Below, in pieces: positions 52,108 through 62,400 of a DNA stretch of 64,000 nt. The notes beneath the pieces were generated by a model. It was given only the letters and a program-made list of their open reading frames with translations, was not told the origin of the DNA and made no database searches. The translations under genes and the position numbers were made by a program. The stretch covers positions 682,001 to 746,000 of the forward strand of contig NZ_MZXV01000032.1 of NCBI RefSeq assembly GCF_003253745.1, given 5' to 3'. This DNA is from Mesorhizobium kowhaii (GTDB taxonomy: Bacteria > Pseudomonadota > Alphaproteobacteria > Rhizobiales > Rhizobiaceae). The first letter of the stretch is position 1. Each line of letters opens with the position of its first letter.

Positions 52108-53211
52108 ATGACTATCAGCACGATCAAGGCAAAAGGCATTTCGGTTTCGCTCGACCTCACGGTCGGCCACATCGCCGACATGGTCGTCGACAGCGACGGG
52201 CGCCAGCTGAGGCCATTGCATCGCGCACCGTGGATCGACGAGCCGCGCGAGACGCTGCCGAAAGACCTGCCCGAGGGCACCGTTCGCCTGTCCGGCGACT
52301 TTCTCTGCGCGCCGTTTTCGCGCAGCGATGTTGAGGACGCGCCGCTGCATGGCTGGCCGGCCAACAGCGCCTGGGATGTCGCCGGGAGTGCTGCGACGGT
52401 CGATGGCTGGCGCGCGGTCTTTCGTTTGCGGCACAGCGTGATGGGTGCGACGGTCGACAAGATCCTGACGCTGCGCGACGACCATCCCTTCCTCTACCAG
52501 GAGCATGTGTTTTCCGGCGGCCATGGCGCGATCTCGGTCGCCCATCACCCGATGACGGCGATGACGGGCGGCGGCAGGCTGGCCTTTTCGCCAAAGCGTT
52601 TTGCGGCGACGCTGGACGACCCGCTGGAGCCGGATCCGGCACGCGGCCGCTTCATGCTGGCCTATCCGGCGCGGTCCGCCGACCTCAGCCATTTTCCCGC
52701 CGCCGGCGGCGGCACACTCGACCTGACGGAGTACCGCATGGGCGACCGTCGCGAAGACTTCGTCACGCTGGTCGAGGCCGATCATGGCGGGCCGGGCTGG
52801 ACGGCACTGGCGCGCGAGGCCGAAGGCGATCTGGTGCTGGTGCTGAAGAACCCGGCCGAACTGCCGATCACCATGCTGTGGCTCAGCAATGGCGGGCGCG
52901 ACTACGCGCCCTGGAGCGGCCGCCATCGCGGCGTGCTCGGCATCGAGGACGGTCGCGCTTCCGTCGGCCATGCCGCGTCGATCGGCGACAACTGGCTGAA
53001 GCGCGAAGGGGTGGCGACCGCCTTTGCGCTCGGCGAAGGCCATAGCGTTTCCTTTCGCCATGTCATCGGCGCCATGCCCCTGTCCGGCGGCGAGCCGCCG
53101 CAAGAGGTCACCTCGTCCAACGGCCGCATGCGGCTTGCAGCCGGTGGCTCGACATGGGAGGTTCCCTTCGCCAGCGATTTCCTGCGCATCGGCCAGCCTG
53201 TTCCCGACTGA
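52108..53211 (+). CDS. Aldose-1-epimerase/mutarotase-like protein
   Basis: A 367-residue protein with a beta-rich fold. The N-terminal SLDLTVGHIADMVVDSDGRQ and RLSGDFLCAPFSRSDVEDAP, then the histidine-containing YQEHVFSGGHGAISVAHHPM, are like galactose-mutarotase/aldose-1-epimerase-superfamily proteins, in which conserved histidines and a glutamate or aspartate act on the anomeric carbon. The substrate is not predictable. ATG 52108 has no strong ribosome site, though GAG lies near. It stands 116 bp after the coiled-coil gene. Confidence 0.7.
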   Translation: MTISTIKAKGISVSLDLTVGHIADMVVDSDGRQLRPLHRAPWIDEPRETLPKDLPEGTVRLSGDFLCAPFSRSDVEDAPLHGWPANSAWDVAGSAATVDGWRAVFRLRHSVMGATVDKILTLRDDHPFLYQEHVFSGGHGAISVAHHPMTAMTGGGRLAFSPKRFAATLDDPLEPDPARGRFMLAYPARSADLSHFPAAGGGTLDLTEYRMGDRREDFVTLVEADHGGPGWTALAREAEGDLVLVLKNPAELPITMLWLSNGGRDYAPWSGRHRGVLGIEDGRASVGHAASIGDNWLKREGVATAFALGEGHSVSFRHVIGAMPLSGGEPPQEVTSSNGRMRLAAGGSTWEVPFASDFLRIGQPVPD

Positions 53212-53322
53212 GTGCGCGGCATCAATGCGGGTTTGAAATTTCCGCCAACTGCCGCCAAGATGTGGCCGAAATCATCATGCGGAACATGGTGGATTTGAAG
53301 CTCCTGCCAGAGAGAGGCTCTC

Positions 53323-53943
53323 ATGTCCGAAATCGCCCATCTCGCCGCCACCATCTTCAAGCGCGCCGGCAAGGCGCGGCGCTTCATCGTCGCCATTGCC
53401 GGTCCGCCGGGCGCCGGCAAGTCGACATTGTCGGCAAGCCTGCACGATCTGCTGCCCGAAGGTGCGGTGGAAGTGGTGCCGATGGACGGCTTCCACTATG
53501 ACGACGTCGTGCTCGAGCGGCGCGGCCTGCGCGCGCGAAAGGGTGCACCGGAAACCTTTGATTTTGCCGGCTTCGAAACCCTGCTGAAGCGCATCCGGGC
53601 CGGTGAACCCGATATCGCCATCCCGGTCTTCGACCGCAGCATGGAACTGTCGCGCGCCGCCGCGTCCATCGTCGCCACCGAGACCAAGTTCATCCTGGTC
53701 GAGGGCAATTACCTGCTGCTCGACGAGGAACCCTGGTCGCGGCTGGCGCCGCTGTTCGATTTCTCGATCTTCGTCGACGTGCCGCGCGACGAGCTCGAGC
53801 GCCGGCTGCTCGAGCGCTGGCACGGCCATGGCCGCTCCGACGCGGATGCCCGCGCCTGGATCGCCTCCAACGACATGCCCAACATCGACCGGGTGCTTGC
53901 CCGTCGCCGGGCCGCCGACCTGGTGATCGGCGATTTCGCTTGA
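53323..53943 (+). CDS. P-loop kinase, FrcK-like
   Basis: A 206-residue P-loop kinase of the nucleoside/pantothenate kinase-like group. Walker A is GPPGAGKST near residue 28; the following VEVVPMDGFHYDDVVLERRG is the characteristic D-G-F-H motif, and FILVEGNYLLLDE follows. It resembles FrcK, the kinase found in the rhizobial frc sugar-transport locus, but no frc transport genes are present here. It probably phosphorylates a sugar or a nucleoside. ATG 53323 has GAGAGG upstream. Confidence 0.8.
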   Translation: MSEIAHLAATIFKRAGKARRFIVAIAGPPGAGKSTLSASLHDLLPEGAVEVVPMDGFHYDDVVLERRGLRARKGAPETFDFAGFETLLKRIRAGEPDIAIPVFDRSMELSRAAASIVATETKFILVEGNYLLLDEEPWSRLAPLFDFSIFVDVPRDELERRLLERWHGHGRSDADARAWIASNDMPNIDRVLARRRAADLVIGDFA

Positions 53944-54029
53944 TTCTAAAGATTCTCCAAGGGGAACCTTAAGACTTTCAGGCCGTTATCGCCGACAAGG
54001 CAATTCTGCCAGAAGAGGGATTCCATCCG

Positions 54030-54377
54030 ATGGCACAAAAGGCAAGAAAGCCTGCGCCCGCCAAGGGCAAGGCAACCCAATCGAAGGCAGGCGCCGGTCC
54101 GGCGATAGCCGAGCGTTCAAAGGACGCCAAACCGGCCTTCGGCAAGGCGGCACCGAAGAAAGTGGTGCCAGCTGCCGCGAAAGCCGCGCCCAAAGCCACA
54201 AAGCCGAAAAAGCCGGCAAACGCCAACGATTCGCTGGCGGGCAGCGCCATGCGCACGGCCAAGGCCACGGCCAATGTAGCAGCCGGTGCCGTCGTCGTGG
54301 CGGCAAGGGGCGCTGCATCGTTTGCCGCGTCCGTCATGGGCAAGGGTGGCTCGAAAGCCAAGGCGAAGGCAAAGTAG
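54030..54377 (+). CDS. Lysine/alanine-rich histone-H1-like protein
   Basis: A 115-residue basic protein, rich in K, A and P (KPAPAKGKATQ, PKKVVPAAAKAAPKATKPKK) like bacterial histone-H1-like DNA-binding proteins. Residues about 70-100 are less charged and hydrophobic (TANVAAGAVVVAARGAASF), perhaps a membrane or packing helix. A GAGGGA lies upstream of ATG 54030. Its role in DNA compaction is inferred from composition only. Confidence 0.7.
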   Translation: MAQKARKPAPAKGKATQSKAGAGPAIAERSKDAKPAFGKAAPKKVVPAAAKAAPKATKPKKPANANDSLAGSAMRTAKATANVAAGAVVVAARGAASFAASVMGKGGSKAKAKAK

Positions 54378-54410
54378 CCGCGTTTTATCGAGGACCTGGC
54401 CGGCTTTAAT

Positions 54411-55115
54411 TCATCCCTTCGCCGGGATGGTCAGGCCCTTTTGCACCGCGGGCCTGGCAAGCCCGCGCTCCAGCCATGCCCCGACATTGGCGAAATCATC
54501 GAAGCCGACGAGTTCGCGCGCTTCGTAGAAGCCGATCAGGTTGCGCACCCAGCCGAGCAGCGAGATATCGGCGATGGTGAAGTCATTGTCCATGATCCAC
54601 TTGCGCCCCTTCAGCCTGCCGTCGAGCACACCGATCAGCCGCCGCGATTCATCGCGATAGCGCTCCAGCGGGCGCTTGTCGGCGATTTCGCGGCCGGCGA
54701 ATTTATGGAAAAAGCCGACCTGGCCGAAGATCGGCCCGATCGAGGCCATCTGGAAGAACACCCATTGGATCGTCTCGTAGCGCCGCGCCGCGTCCGCCGG
54801 GATGAGCAGGCCGGTCTTTTCGGCGAGGTAGAGCAGGATGGCGCCGGATTCGAACAGGCCGATCGGCTTGCCGTCCGGACCGTTCGGATCGATGATCACC
54901 GGTATCTTGCCGTTCGGGTTGAGCGACAGGAATTCCGGCGTCCAGCTTTCGTTCTTGCCGATGTTGACCAGATGCGGCTCGTAGGGCAGGCCGAGCTCTT
55001 CCAGGGCGATCGATATCTTCACCCCGTTGGGCGTTGTGGCTGAATAGAGCTGGATCTGGTCCGGATGCTTGGGCGGCCAGCGCGTTGCGATCGGAAAGGC
55101 GGACAGGTCAGCCAT
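54411..55115 (-). CDS. Glutathione S-transferase (YghU/YfcG-like)
   Basis: A 234-residue glutathione-dependent enzyme. The N-terminal thioredoxin-like domain has TPNGVKISIALEELGLPYEP and NPNGKIPVIIDPNGPDGK with the cis-proline and the glutathione-binding ESGAI loop (IGLFESGAILLYLAEKTG), like the YfcG/YghU disulfide-reductase group. The C-terminal domain is helical. ATG 55115 is preceded by AGGAG; the longer frame is rejected. It converges with the histone-like gene and stands near the NodE-like gene without clear functional link. Confidence 0.9.
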   Translation of the reverse strand: MADLSAFPIATRWPPKHPDQIQLYSATTPNGVKISIALEELGLPYEPHLVNIGKNESWTPEFLSLNPNGKIPVIIDPNGPDGKPIGLFESGAILLYLAEKTGLLIPADAARRYETIQWVFFQMASIGPIFGQVGFFHKFAGREIADKRPLERYRDESRRLIGVLDGRLKGRKWIMDNDFTIADISLLGWVRNLIGFYEARELVGFDDFANVGAWLERGLARPAVQKGLTIPAKG

Positions 55116-55256
55116 GGAAAACTCCTGAACGGGGGATTGGCGCCTAGCGGCGCTGGTTTTGGCGGGTCCCACAAGGATTAGGCGGACGGCCGATTCTGAT
55201 CAATATGGCGGCGACAGTTTCGCCATGCACGGACAGTCAATGGAAACAGCCTGGGA

Positions 55257-56465
55257 TCAAACGGCGTTGAAGGCCAGCACCGCATTGGTGCCGCCGAATG
55301 CGAAGCCATTGCTGATCGCCGTGCGCACCTTGCGTTCACGTGCCACGTTCGGCGTGACGTCGAGGTCGCAATCCGGATCGGCTTCGCGAAAATTGGCCGT
55401 CGGCGGCACGATGCCTTCACGGATCGCCATCACGCAAGCGATCATCTCCAGCGCCCCCGATGCGCCAAGGCAATGGGCATGCATGGATTTGGTCGACGAC
55501 ACCGACAGTCTGTAGGCATGGTCGCCGAAGACGCGCTTGATCGCCGCCGTCTCGATCTGGTCGTTGGCCTTGGTGCCGGTGCCATGGGCATTGAGGTAGT
55601 CGACATCCTCGGGATTGAGCCCGGCGTCGGCCAGGCAGGCGCGCATGGCGGCCGTCGGTCCTTCGATGGTTGGCGCGACGATGTCGGACGCGTCGGCGGA
55701 AAGGCCGGCACCGGCAATCTCGGCAAGGATGGTGGCGCCGCGCGCCATGGCATGCTCGTAGCTCTCCAGCACCGCCATGCCGGCGCCCTCACCGAGCGAC
55801 AGGCCCTGGCGATCGGCCGAGAACGGCCGGCAGGTGTCGGGCGCCAGCACCCGCAAAGCTTCCCAGCCCTTCAGGATACCCCAGACCAGCGGCGCATCGG
55901 TGCCGCCAGCGACCATCACGTCGGCGCGGCCGAGCCTGATCTGGTCGACGGCCGAGGCGATGGCGTGATTGGACGACGAGCAAGCGGAGGTGACGCCGAA
56001 AACCGGACCGCGCAGGCCGAGGCTCATGCTGACCTGGCCGGAGGCCGCACTGGGCATCACCTTTGGCACGGTGAAGATACCGGCGCGGTTCTTGCCCTCG
56101 ATCAGGATGGCGCGATAGCTCTCTTCGATGGCCTCCCAGCCGCAGACGCCGACACCGACGATAGTGCCCATCCGATAGGTGGTGGCTTCGTTCGAGACCA
56201 GGCCGGACTGCTGCATGGCCTCCCTGGCCGCGATCACGGCCAGCAGGCTGAAGCGGTCCATCGACACCAATTGCTTGCGGTCGACGCCATGATCGGGGAG
56301 CGTCTTGATTTCGCAGCCGACCTTGACCTTCAGATCATGCAGCTGCGGACTGCTGATCTGGCCGATGGCCGAGCGGCCGGCGCGCATTTCATTCCAGATC
56401 GCGGGCGCGTTGGTGCCAAGCCCGCAAATACCGCCCATGCCGGTGATGACGACGCGCTGTCGCAT
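55257..56465 (-). CDS. NodE-like beta-ketoacyl-ACP synthase
   Basis: A 402-residue synthase of the KAS II/NodE type, which extends acyl chains on an acyl carrier protein. It begins [20 protein letters not shown]; the catalytic cysteine is in [20 protein letters not shown], the two histidines in [12 protein letters not shown] and [17 protein letters not shown]. It closely follows NodE as I recall it, including [20 protein letters not shown]. It lies five bases downstream of the NodF-like gene. NodE with NodF makes the polyunsaturated fatty acids of some Nod factors, but similar pairs also serve other lipids; no nod box or other nod genes are next to it here. Confidence 0.88.
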   Translation of the reverse strand: MRQRVVITGMGGICGLGTNAPAIWNEMRAGRSAIGQISSPQLHDLKVKVGCEIKTLPDHGVDRKQLVSMDRFSLLAVIAAREAMQQSGLVSNEATTYRMGTIVGVGVCGWEAIEESYRAILIEGKNRAGIFTVPKVMPSAASGQVSMSLGLRGPVFGVTSACSSSNHAIASAVDQIRLGRADVMVAGGTDAPLVWGILKGWEALRVLAPDTCRPFSADRQGLSLGEGAGMAVLESYEHAMARGATILAEIAGAGLSADASDIVAPTIEGPTAAMRACLADAGLNPEDVDYLNAHGTGTKANDQIETAAIKRVFGDHAYRLSVSSTKSMHAHCLGASGALEMIACVMAIREGIVPPTANFREADPDCDLDVTPNVARERKVRTAISNGFAFGGTNAVLAFNAV

Positions 56466-56470
56466 TCAGG

Positions 56471-56725
56471 TCAGGCTTTTTTCACGATCAGCGCGCGAAC
56501 AGCTTCGACCATGTCGCCGACATTCTTCAGATTGCTCCAGGCATCGACCGTGTTCATCTCGATCTCGATGCCATATTCTTCCTCGAGATCGAAGATGATC
56601 TCCGTCAGCTCGAGCGAATGGATACCAAGCGAGGTCAATTCAGTGTTGGCGGTGATTTCTTCGCCGCCCGGCTCGGCATGAGCCTTGATCTTCGCGATGA
56701 TATCCGTTGCCAGCTGGTCGGCCAT
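56471..56725 (-). CDS. NodF-like acyl carrier protein
   Basis: An 84-residue acyl carrier protein that starts MADQLATDIIAKIKAHAEPG, like rhizobial NodF. The phosphopantetheine serine is in TSLGIHSLELTEIIFDLEEE (Ser37): the usual D-S-L is H-S-L, with histidine where a conserved aspartate stands. The rest (IEIEMNTVDAWSNLKNVGDM) is typical of NodF. It is followed five bases later by the NodE-like synthase, as in nodFE operons. Start ATG 56725 is preceded by GGGGA about nine bases upstream. It probably carries a fatty acid for the neighbouring synthase. Confidence 0.88.
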   Translation of the reverse strand: MADQLATDIIAKIKAHAEPGGEEITANTELTSLGIHSLELTEIIFDLEEEYGIEIEMNTVDAWSNLKNVGDMVEAVRALIVKKA

Positions 56726-56940
56726 TCGGTTTCTTCCCCACTATGTCGCGTTTCCCGACGCCAATTGAGCAGCGCCCCTTTTTCTCCTGGTATCAAGCCG
56801 CCGTCTTCGCTCTATACCCCCGCCAAGCGCTGCATGACCGTACCAAGGTGGTTCCCTCTATAGAAACCGAAAGGTTGTCAAGCAACAAGCTATATCGAGC
56901 CATATATCGACAAAGCCGCCGGAGTGCTTAACGTGCCCGC

Positions 56941-57774
56941 ATGGATACGATCGAAGATGGCGGGATTTCGACGCAGCGCGCTGCGGGCGTGGCGCGGCTT
57001 TCCTGCGCTCTCAGTGACGGTCGCACGCGCCTGCGGCGCCTCTATCAGGACGGTGCCGCAAAGATAAGGATGCCGGCGGTCCCGTCCGATCCGCTCGAAG
57101 CGGTGCTGATCAACACCGCCGGCGGGATGACCGGCGGCGACCGTCTCGCCTGGCACGTGGATGTCGGCGCGGCGGCCTCGGCGTCGATCACGACCCAGGC
57201 TTGCGAGAAAATCTATCGGGCAGCATCCGACCGTGCCGAGGTGCGGGTCAAATTGTCGGTCGGTGAAAATGGCCGCATCGCCTGGTTGCCGCAGGAAACC
57301 ATCGTCTTCGACCGGGCAGCGTTTGCCCGCACGCTCGACGTCGAGCTTGCCGTCGGGGCCGAGGCGCTGGTGCTGGAGGCTGCCGTCTTCGGCCGCCTGG
57401 CCATGGGCGAACGCGCCACGCAGGGCAATTTCCATGACCGCTGGCGTGTCCGCCAGGATGGCAACCTCATTCATGCCGAGGATTTCCGCATCGGACCCGA
57501 TATCGCGGCCACGCTCGACCGTCCGGCGATTGCCGGTGGCGCGATCGCCATGGCGACGCTGCTGCTGGTGTCGCCGCGGGCCGAGGCCCTGCTCGATCCG
57601 GTTCTGGGGATCGTCGGCGACCAGGGCAGCGCCAGTGCCTGGAGCGTGAAGAAATCTGGCAAGCTTCTTGCGAGGCTCTACGCTGGGGACGGCTATCGGC
57701 TCCGCCAACGGCTGGTTCCGCTCGTCGAATTGCTCAACGGAAGGGCGGGGCTGCCTAAATTATGGTCACTGTAG
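56941..57774 (+). CDS. ureD: Urease accessory protein UreD
   Basis: A 277-residue UreD (UreH) protein. It has the N-terminal [20 protein letters not shown] and [20 protein letters not shown], where G-M-T-G-G-D is the family's signature, then [20 protein letters not shown]. UreD binds apo-urease and, with UreF and UreG, helps deliver nickel and form the carbamylated lysine. First gene of the urease cluster; the ATG 56941 has no close ribosome site except a GGAG about 16 bases upstream. It is followed by ureA at 29 bp. Confidence 0.93.
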   Translation: MDTIEDGGISTQRAAGVARLSCALSDGRTRLRRLYQDGAAKIRMPAVPSDPLEAVLINTAGGMTGGDRLAWHVDVGAAASASITTQACEKIYRAASDRAEVRVKLSVGENGRIAWLPQETIVFDRAAFARTLDVELAVGAEALVLEAAVFGRLAMGERATQGNFHDRWRVRQDGNLIHAEDFRIGPDIAATLDRPAIAGGAIAMATLLLVSPRAEALLDPVLGIVGDQGSASAWSVKKSGKLLARLYAGDGYRLRQRLVPLVELLNGRAGLPKLWSL

Positions 57775-57802
57775 GTCTGTCTATGCCAGTCCAGGGAAGC
57801 GC

Positions 57803-58105
57803 ATGAACCTGACGCCGAGGGAAAAGGACAAGCTGCTGATTGCCATGGCGGCGATCGTGGCGCGCAAGCGGCTCGAACGCGGCGTCAAGCTCAATCATCC
57901 AGAAGCGATTGCGCTGATCACCGATTTCGTCGTCGAGGGCGCCCGCGATGGCCGCCCGGTCGCCGAACTGATGGAGGCCGGCGCCCATGTCGTCACCCGC
58001 TCGCAGGTGATGGAAGGCATCGCCGAGATGATCCATGACGTGCAGGTCGAAGCGACATTCCCCGACGGCACCAAGCTGGTGACCGTGCACGAACCTGTCC
58101 GGTGA
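57803..58105 (+). CDS. ureA: Urease subunit gamma
   Basis: A 100-residue Ure[21 protein letters not shown] at the start, then [20 protein letters not shown] and [20 protein letters not shown], all characteristic of the gamma subunit. It assembles with UreB and UreC into the apo-urease that hydrolyses urea to ammonia and carbonic acid. Start ATG 57803 follows GGGAAG. Length is normal. Confidence 0.97.
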   Translation: MNLTPREKDKLLIAMAAIVARKRLERGVKLNHPEAIALITDFVVEGARDGRPVAELMEAGAHVVTRSQVMEGIAEMIHDVQVEATFPDGTKLVTVHEPVR

Positions 58106-58120
58106 GGTGAGGAGAGCAAA

Positions 58121-58375
58121 ATGCTTGAGCTGCGCCCCAATTGCGAATGCTGCGACAAGGACCTGCCGCCGGAGGCGGCGGACGCGCTGATCTGCACCTT
58201 CGAGTGCACCTTTTGCGCCGACTGCGTGGAACACGTGTTGGGCGGCACCTGCCCCAATTGCGGCGGCAATTTTTCGGCGCGGCCGATCCGGCCGGCGGCG
58301 ATGCTGAAGAAATATCCCGCTTCGACCAGGCGCGTTCTCAAAGCCGAAGGGTGTGGCCCCCGCAAGGCCGCGTGA
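58121..58375 (+). CDS. DUF1272 protein with zinc-finger-like cysteines
   Basis: An 84-residue protein with CECCDKDLPPE, FECTFCADC and CPNCGGNF, a series of CxxC motifs giving eight or more cysteines, likely one or two zinc sites. This matches the DUF1272 family. It is inserted between ureA and ureJ and starts 15 bp after ureA with GAGGAG upstream, so it is co-transcribed. Function unknown; its position in the urease cluster suggests a role in metal handling or regulation, but this is inference. Confidence 0.9.
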   Translation: MLELRPNCECCDKDLPPEAADALICTFECTFCADCVEHVLGGTCPNCGGNFSARPIRPAAMLKKYPASTRRVLKAEGCGPRKAA

Positions 58376-58403
58376 ACACTGCGACACACGAAAGGCACAT
58401 AGA

Positions 58404-58991
58404 ATGATGTCCGCCAAACGCCTATGCCTGTCTGCGATCCTGCTGCTGGCCGCCGCCATGCCGGCCTATGCCCATGTCGGCATCGGCACGACCTCCTCCT
58501 TCATGGCCGGCATCATGCATCCGCTCTCCGGCCTCGATCATATGACGGTGATGATCGCGGTCGGCCTGTGGGCGGCGCTCAAGGGCGGCAAGGCAATCTG
58601 GGCCTGGCCGGCGGCTTTTGTCGGCGTGATGCTGGTTGGCGGCGCGCTCGGCATGCTGCATATGCCGCTGCCCTTCGTCGAACCCGGCATCCTGGCGTCC
58701 GTCGTGGCGCTCGGGCTGCTCGTGGCGCTTGCCGTCGATCTGCCGGTCTCCGCCGGCGTCGCCATCATCGGCCTGTTCGCGCTGTTCCACGGCCACGCCC
58801 ATGGCACCGAGGTGCCGGAAAATGCCGGCGGGCTCGAATACATGGCGGGCTTTGCCATGGCGACGGCGCTGCTGCATGCCACCGGCATCGCTGCCCGGTT
58901 CGGGCTTGGCGCCAGGTTCCGTGGTGTTGCCCGCGCCGCCGGTGCGGCCTGCGCGGCGGTCGGTGTCGGCCTCGTCTTCGGCGTGTTGTGA
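58404..58991 (+). CDS. ureJ: HupE/UreJ family membrane protein
   Basis: A 195-residue integral membrane protein of the HupE/UreJ family: signal-like start LCLSAILLLAAAMPAYAHVG, then HPLSGLDHMTVMIAVGLWAA (the HPxxGxDH motif) and FALFHGHAHGTEVPE, histidine-rich sites that probably bind nickel. Such proteins import Ni2+ for hydrogenase or urease. It lies between DUF1272 and ureB, and UreB starts six bases after it ends. Confidence 0.92.
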   Translation: MMSAKRLCLSAILLLAAAMPAYAHVGIGTTSSFMAGIMHPLSGLDHMTVMIAVGLWAALKGGKAIWAWPAAFVGVMLVGGALGMLHMPLPFVEPGILASVVALGLLVALAVDLPVSAGVAIIGLFALFHGHAHGTEVPENAGGLEYMAGFAMATALLHATGIAARFGLGARFRGVARAAGAACAAVGVGLVFGVL

Positions 58992-58997
58992 GGCACG

Positions 58998-59303
58998 ATG
59001 ATCCCGGGCGAAATCATCACCAAGGACGGCGACATCGAGCTCAACAAGGGCCTGCCGACCGTCATCCTGAAAGTGGCCAACAGCGGCGACCGGCCGATCC
59101 AGGTCGGCAGCCACTACCATTTCTTCGAGACCAATGAGGGGCTGAGATTCGACCGCGAGCGTGCGCGCGGCATGCGCCTCGACATCGCCGCCGGCACGGC
59201 CATGCGCTTCGAGCCTGGCCAGGAGCGCGACGTGACGCTGGTGCCGCTCGGCGGCAAGCGCGAGGTCTACGGATTTCAGCAGAAGGTGATGGGCAAGCTG
59301 TGA
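58998..59303 (+). CDS. ureB: Urease subunit beta
   Basis: A 101-residue Ure[21 protein letters not shown] start, then [20 protein letters not shown] (conserved SHYHFFE.N) and [20 protein letters not shown]. It is the small beta-barrel subunit of the (gamma-beta-alpha)3 urease. ATG 58998 lies six bases after ureJ, with a weak TGAGG upstream. The gene is separated from ureC by about 640 bp and an inserted minus-strand gene. Confidence 0.97.
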   Translation: MIPGEIITKDGDIELNKGLPTVILKVANSGDRPIQVGSHYHFFETNEGLRFDRERARGMRLDIAAGTAMRFEPGQERDVTLVPLGGKREVYGFQQKVMGKL

Positions 59304-59343
59304 GATCGATGGCGTCGAGCGCTCTCGGCCCTTTGATGCAGCC

Positions 59344-59366
59344 GGCGGGCCGGACGCCGGCCCGCC
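59344..59366. terminator. Strong GC hairpin between ureB and the opposing gene
   Basis: A 10-bp perfect stem GGCGGGCCGG-acg-CCGGCCCGCC, 41 bp after the ureB stop and 12 bp after the minus-strand gene's stop. There is no T run, so it would be a weak or factor-dependent terminator, but its position suggests it separates two convergent transcripts. Confidence 0.45.
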
Positions 59367-59377
59367 GCACCGCGTCG

Positions 59378-59743
59378 TCAGCTCGCCTTCTTGGTGATCA
59401 GGGTCAGCGAGCCATTGGGCTCCATGCTGGCGGCGATGACCTGCGCCGAGCTGAGCCCCTTGGCTTCGAGCGCCGACTTGACCTTGGGCGTGGCGTCGAT
59501 CGAGCTGCGCAGTTTCTGCAGGCCGTCATCGCCGCGCTGGGCGATCACCTGGTTGACCTGCGTCTGGGTGTCCTTCGGCAGCTCCGTGATGTCGACGATT
59601 TTGACGCTCTGGATCGTCGGCACGGCCGGCTGAGCCTGGGGCGAGGCTGGAGCAGGCGTGGTCGGAGCGGGCTGCTGCTGGGCACTGGCGGCGCCCGCCA
59701 GCATCAGCGTGGCGGCGGCGGTAATCAATATTGTTTTGCGCAT
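59378..59743 (-). CDS. Small exported protein inserted between ureB and ureC
   Basis: A 121-residue protein with a signal peptide (KTILITAAATLMLAGAASAQ, cleavage probably after ASA), then a proline/alanine-rich linker (QPAPTTPAPASPQAQPAVP) and a small domain with TQVNQVIAQRGDDGLQKLRS. ATG 59743 is preceded by GGAAGGAAAA. It reads against the urease genes and thus interrupts the operon. It resembles periplasmic proteins of unknown function. Confidence 0.75.
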   Translation of the reverse strand: MRKTILITAAATLMLAGAASAQQQPAPTTPAPASPQAQPAVPTIQSVKIVDITELPKDTQTQVNQVIAQRGDDGLQKLRSSIDATPKVKSALEAKGLSSAQVIAASMEPNGSLTLITKKAS

Positions 59744-59889
59744 GGATTTTCCTTCCATCGATTTGGCAAACGGACATTTTGGGGTGACCCCCTAACCTCA
59801 ACCGCCAAATCGGATCAGAAGGTGTCGCCCAGCGGGTCATTGCGTGACCATTGGATGGCGACAATGTGCAGCCGGGCTTCAATCCAACG

Positions 59890-59934
59890 GCATTTTGGCA
59901 AACCGCATTTTGGCAAGCCGCATTTCGGGAGCAA
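59890..59934. repeat. Tandem 15-bp repeats just upstream of ureC
   Basis: Two units, GCATTTTGGCAAACC and GCATTTTGGCAAGCC, followed by a partial third, GCATTTCGGGAGC, end 6 bp before the ureC start codon. A related copy (TTTGGCAAACGGACATTTTG) occurs near 59763. They form most of the ureC leader and may control its translation or a promoter there (inference). Confidence 0.7.
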
Positions 59935-59940
59935 TCGCTG

Positions 59941-61653
<1,713 letters not shown>

Positions 61654-61748
61654 TGCGAAATTGGCTATCGGGCCGACCGGTGCAAAATCCGTTGCGGCTC
61701 GTGTCGTGACGCCGCAATATGCGGCTCAACGGAACCGCGTGACTAGCC

Positions 61749-62342
61749 ATGGCCACCGAAATCGCCTCTCCCCACGACATCTTTCCACACATCCGCATCG
61801 TCATGGGCATGGTGATCGGACTTGGCGTCACCCGCCTGCTGTCGGGGCTGGCGCGCATCGTCCAGCATCCGGGCCAATATCGGCTCTATCCGGTACATCT
61901 GGCCTGGGTCGGTTCGGTGCTTTTGATGCTGGTGCATTTCTGGTGGTGGGAATTCGGCCTCTACGCCATCGAGACCTGGACCTTCGGCAAGTACCTGTTC
62001 ATCATCTTCTACGCGATCACGCTGTTCCTGCTCTGCGCGCTGCTGTTTCCGGATTCGATGCTGGACTACACCAGCTACGAGGATTTCTTCTATTCGCGCC
62101 GGGCCTGGTTCTTCGGCCTGCTGGCGGCGACCTATCTGCTCGACGTGGTCGATACGCTGCTGAAGGGCCCGGAGCATTTTGCCCGCTTCGGCAACGAGTA
62201 TCTGTTCCGCACGCCGGTCTTCGTCGCGCTGTGCATCGCCGCGATCCTGGTGCGCGACCGCCGCTTCCACATCGCCTTTGTCGCGGCCGCACTCGTCTAT
62301 CAGATATCGTTCATCCTGCGGCTCTTCGACACGATCGTTTGA
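61749..62342 (+). CDS. Hypothetical integral membrane protein
   Basis: A 197-residue hydrophobic protein with five or six membrane helices (IRIVMGMVIGLGVTRLLSGL, VGSVLLMLVHFWWWEFGLY, YLFIIFYAITLFLLCALLF, WFFGLLAATYLLDVVDTLL, IAFVAAALVYQISFILRLF). It lies between ureC and the glutathione S-transferase in the urease cluster; no known function. ATG 61749 has no strong ribosome site. Confidence 0.75.
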   Translation: MATEIASPHDIFPHIRIVMGMVIGLGVTRLLSGLARIVQHPGQYRLYPVHLAWVGSVLLMLVHFWWWEFGLYAIETWTFGKYLFIIFYAITLFLLCALLFPDSMLDYTSYEDFFYSRRAWFFGLLAATYLLDVVDTLLKGPEHFARFGNEYLFRTPVFVALCIAAILVRDRRFHIAFVAAALVYQISFILRLFDTIV

Positions 62343-62400
62343 GCGCCATTGGGATGGTGTCAGGGATCATCTAAGCTGCTCGGGAAAGGCAGGTTTGCGC

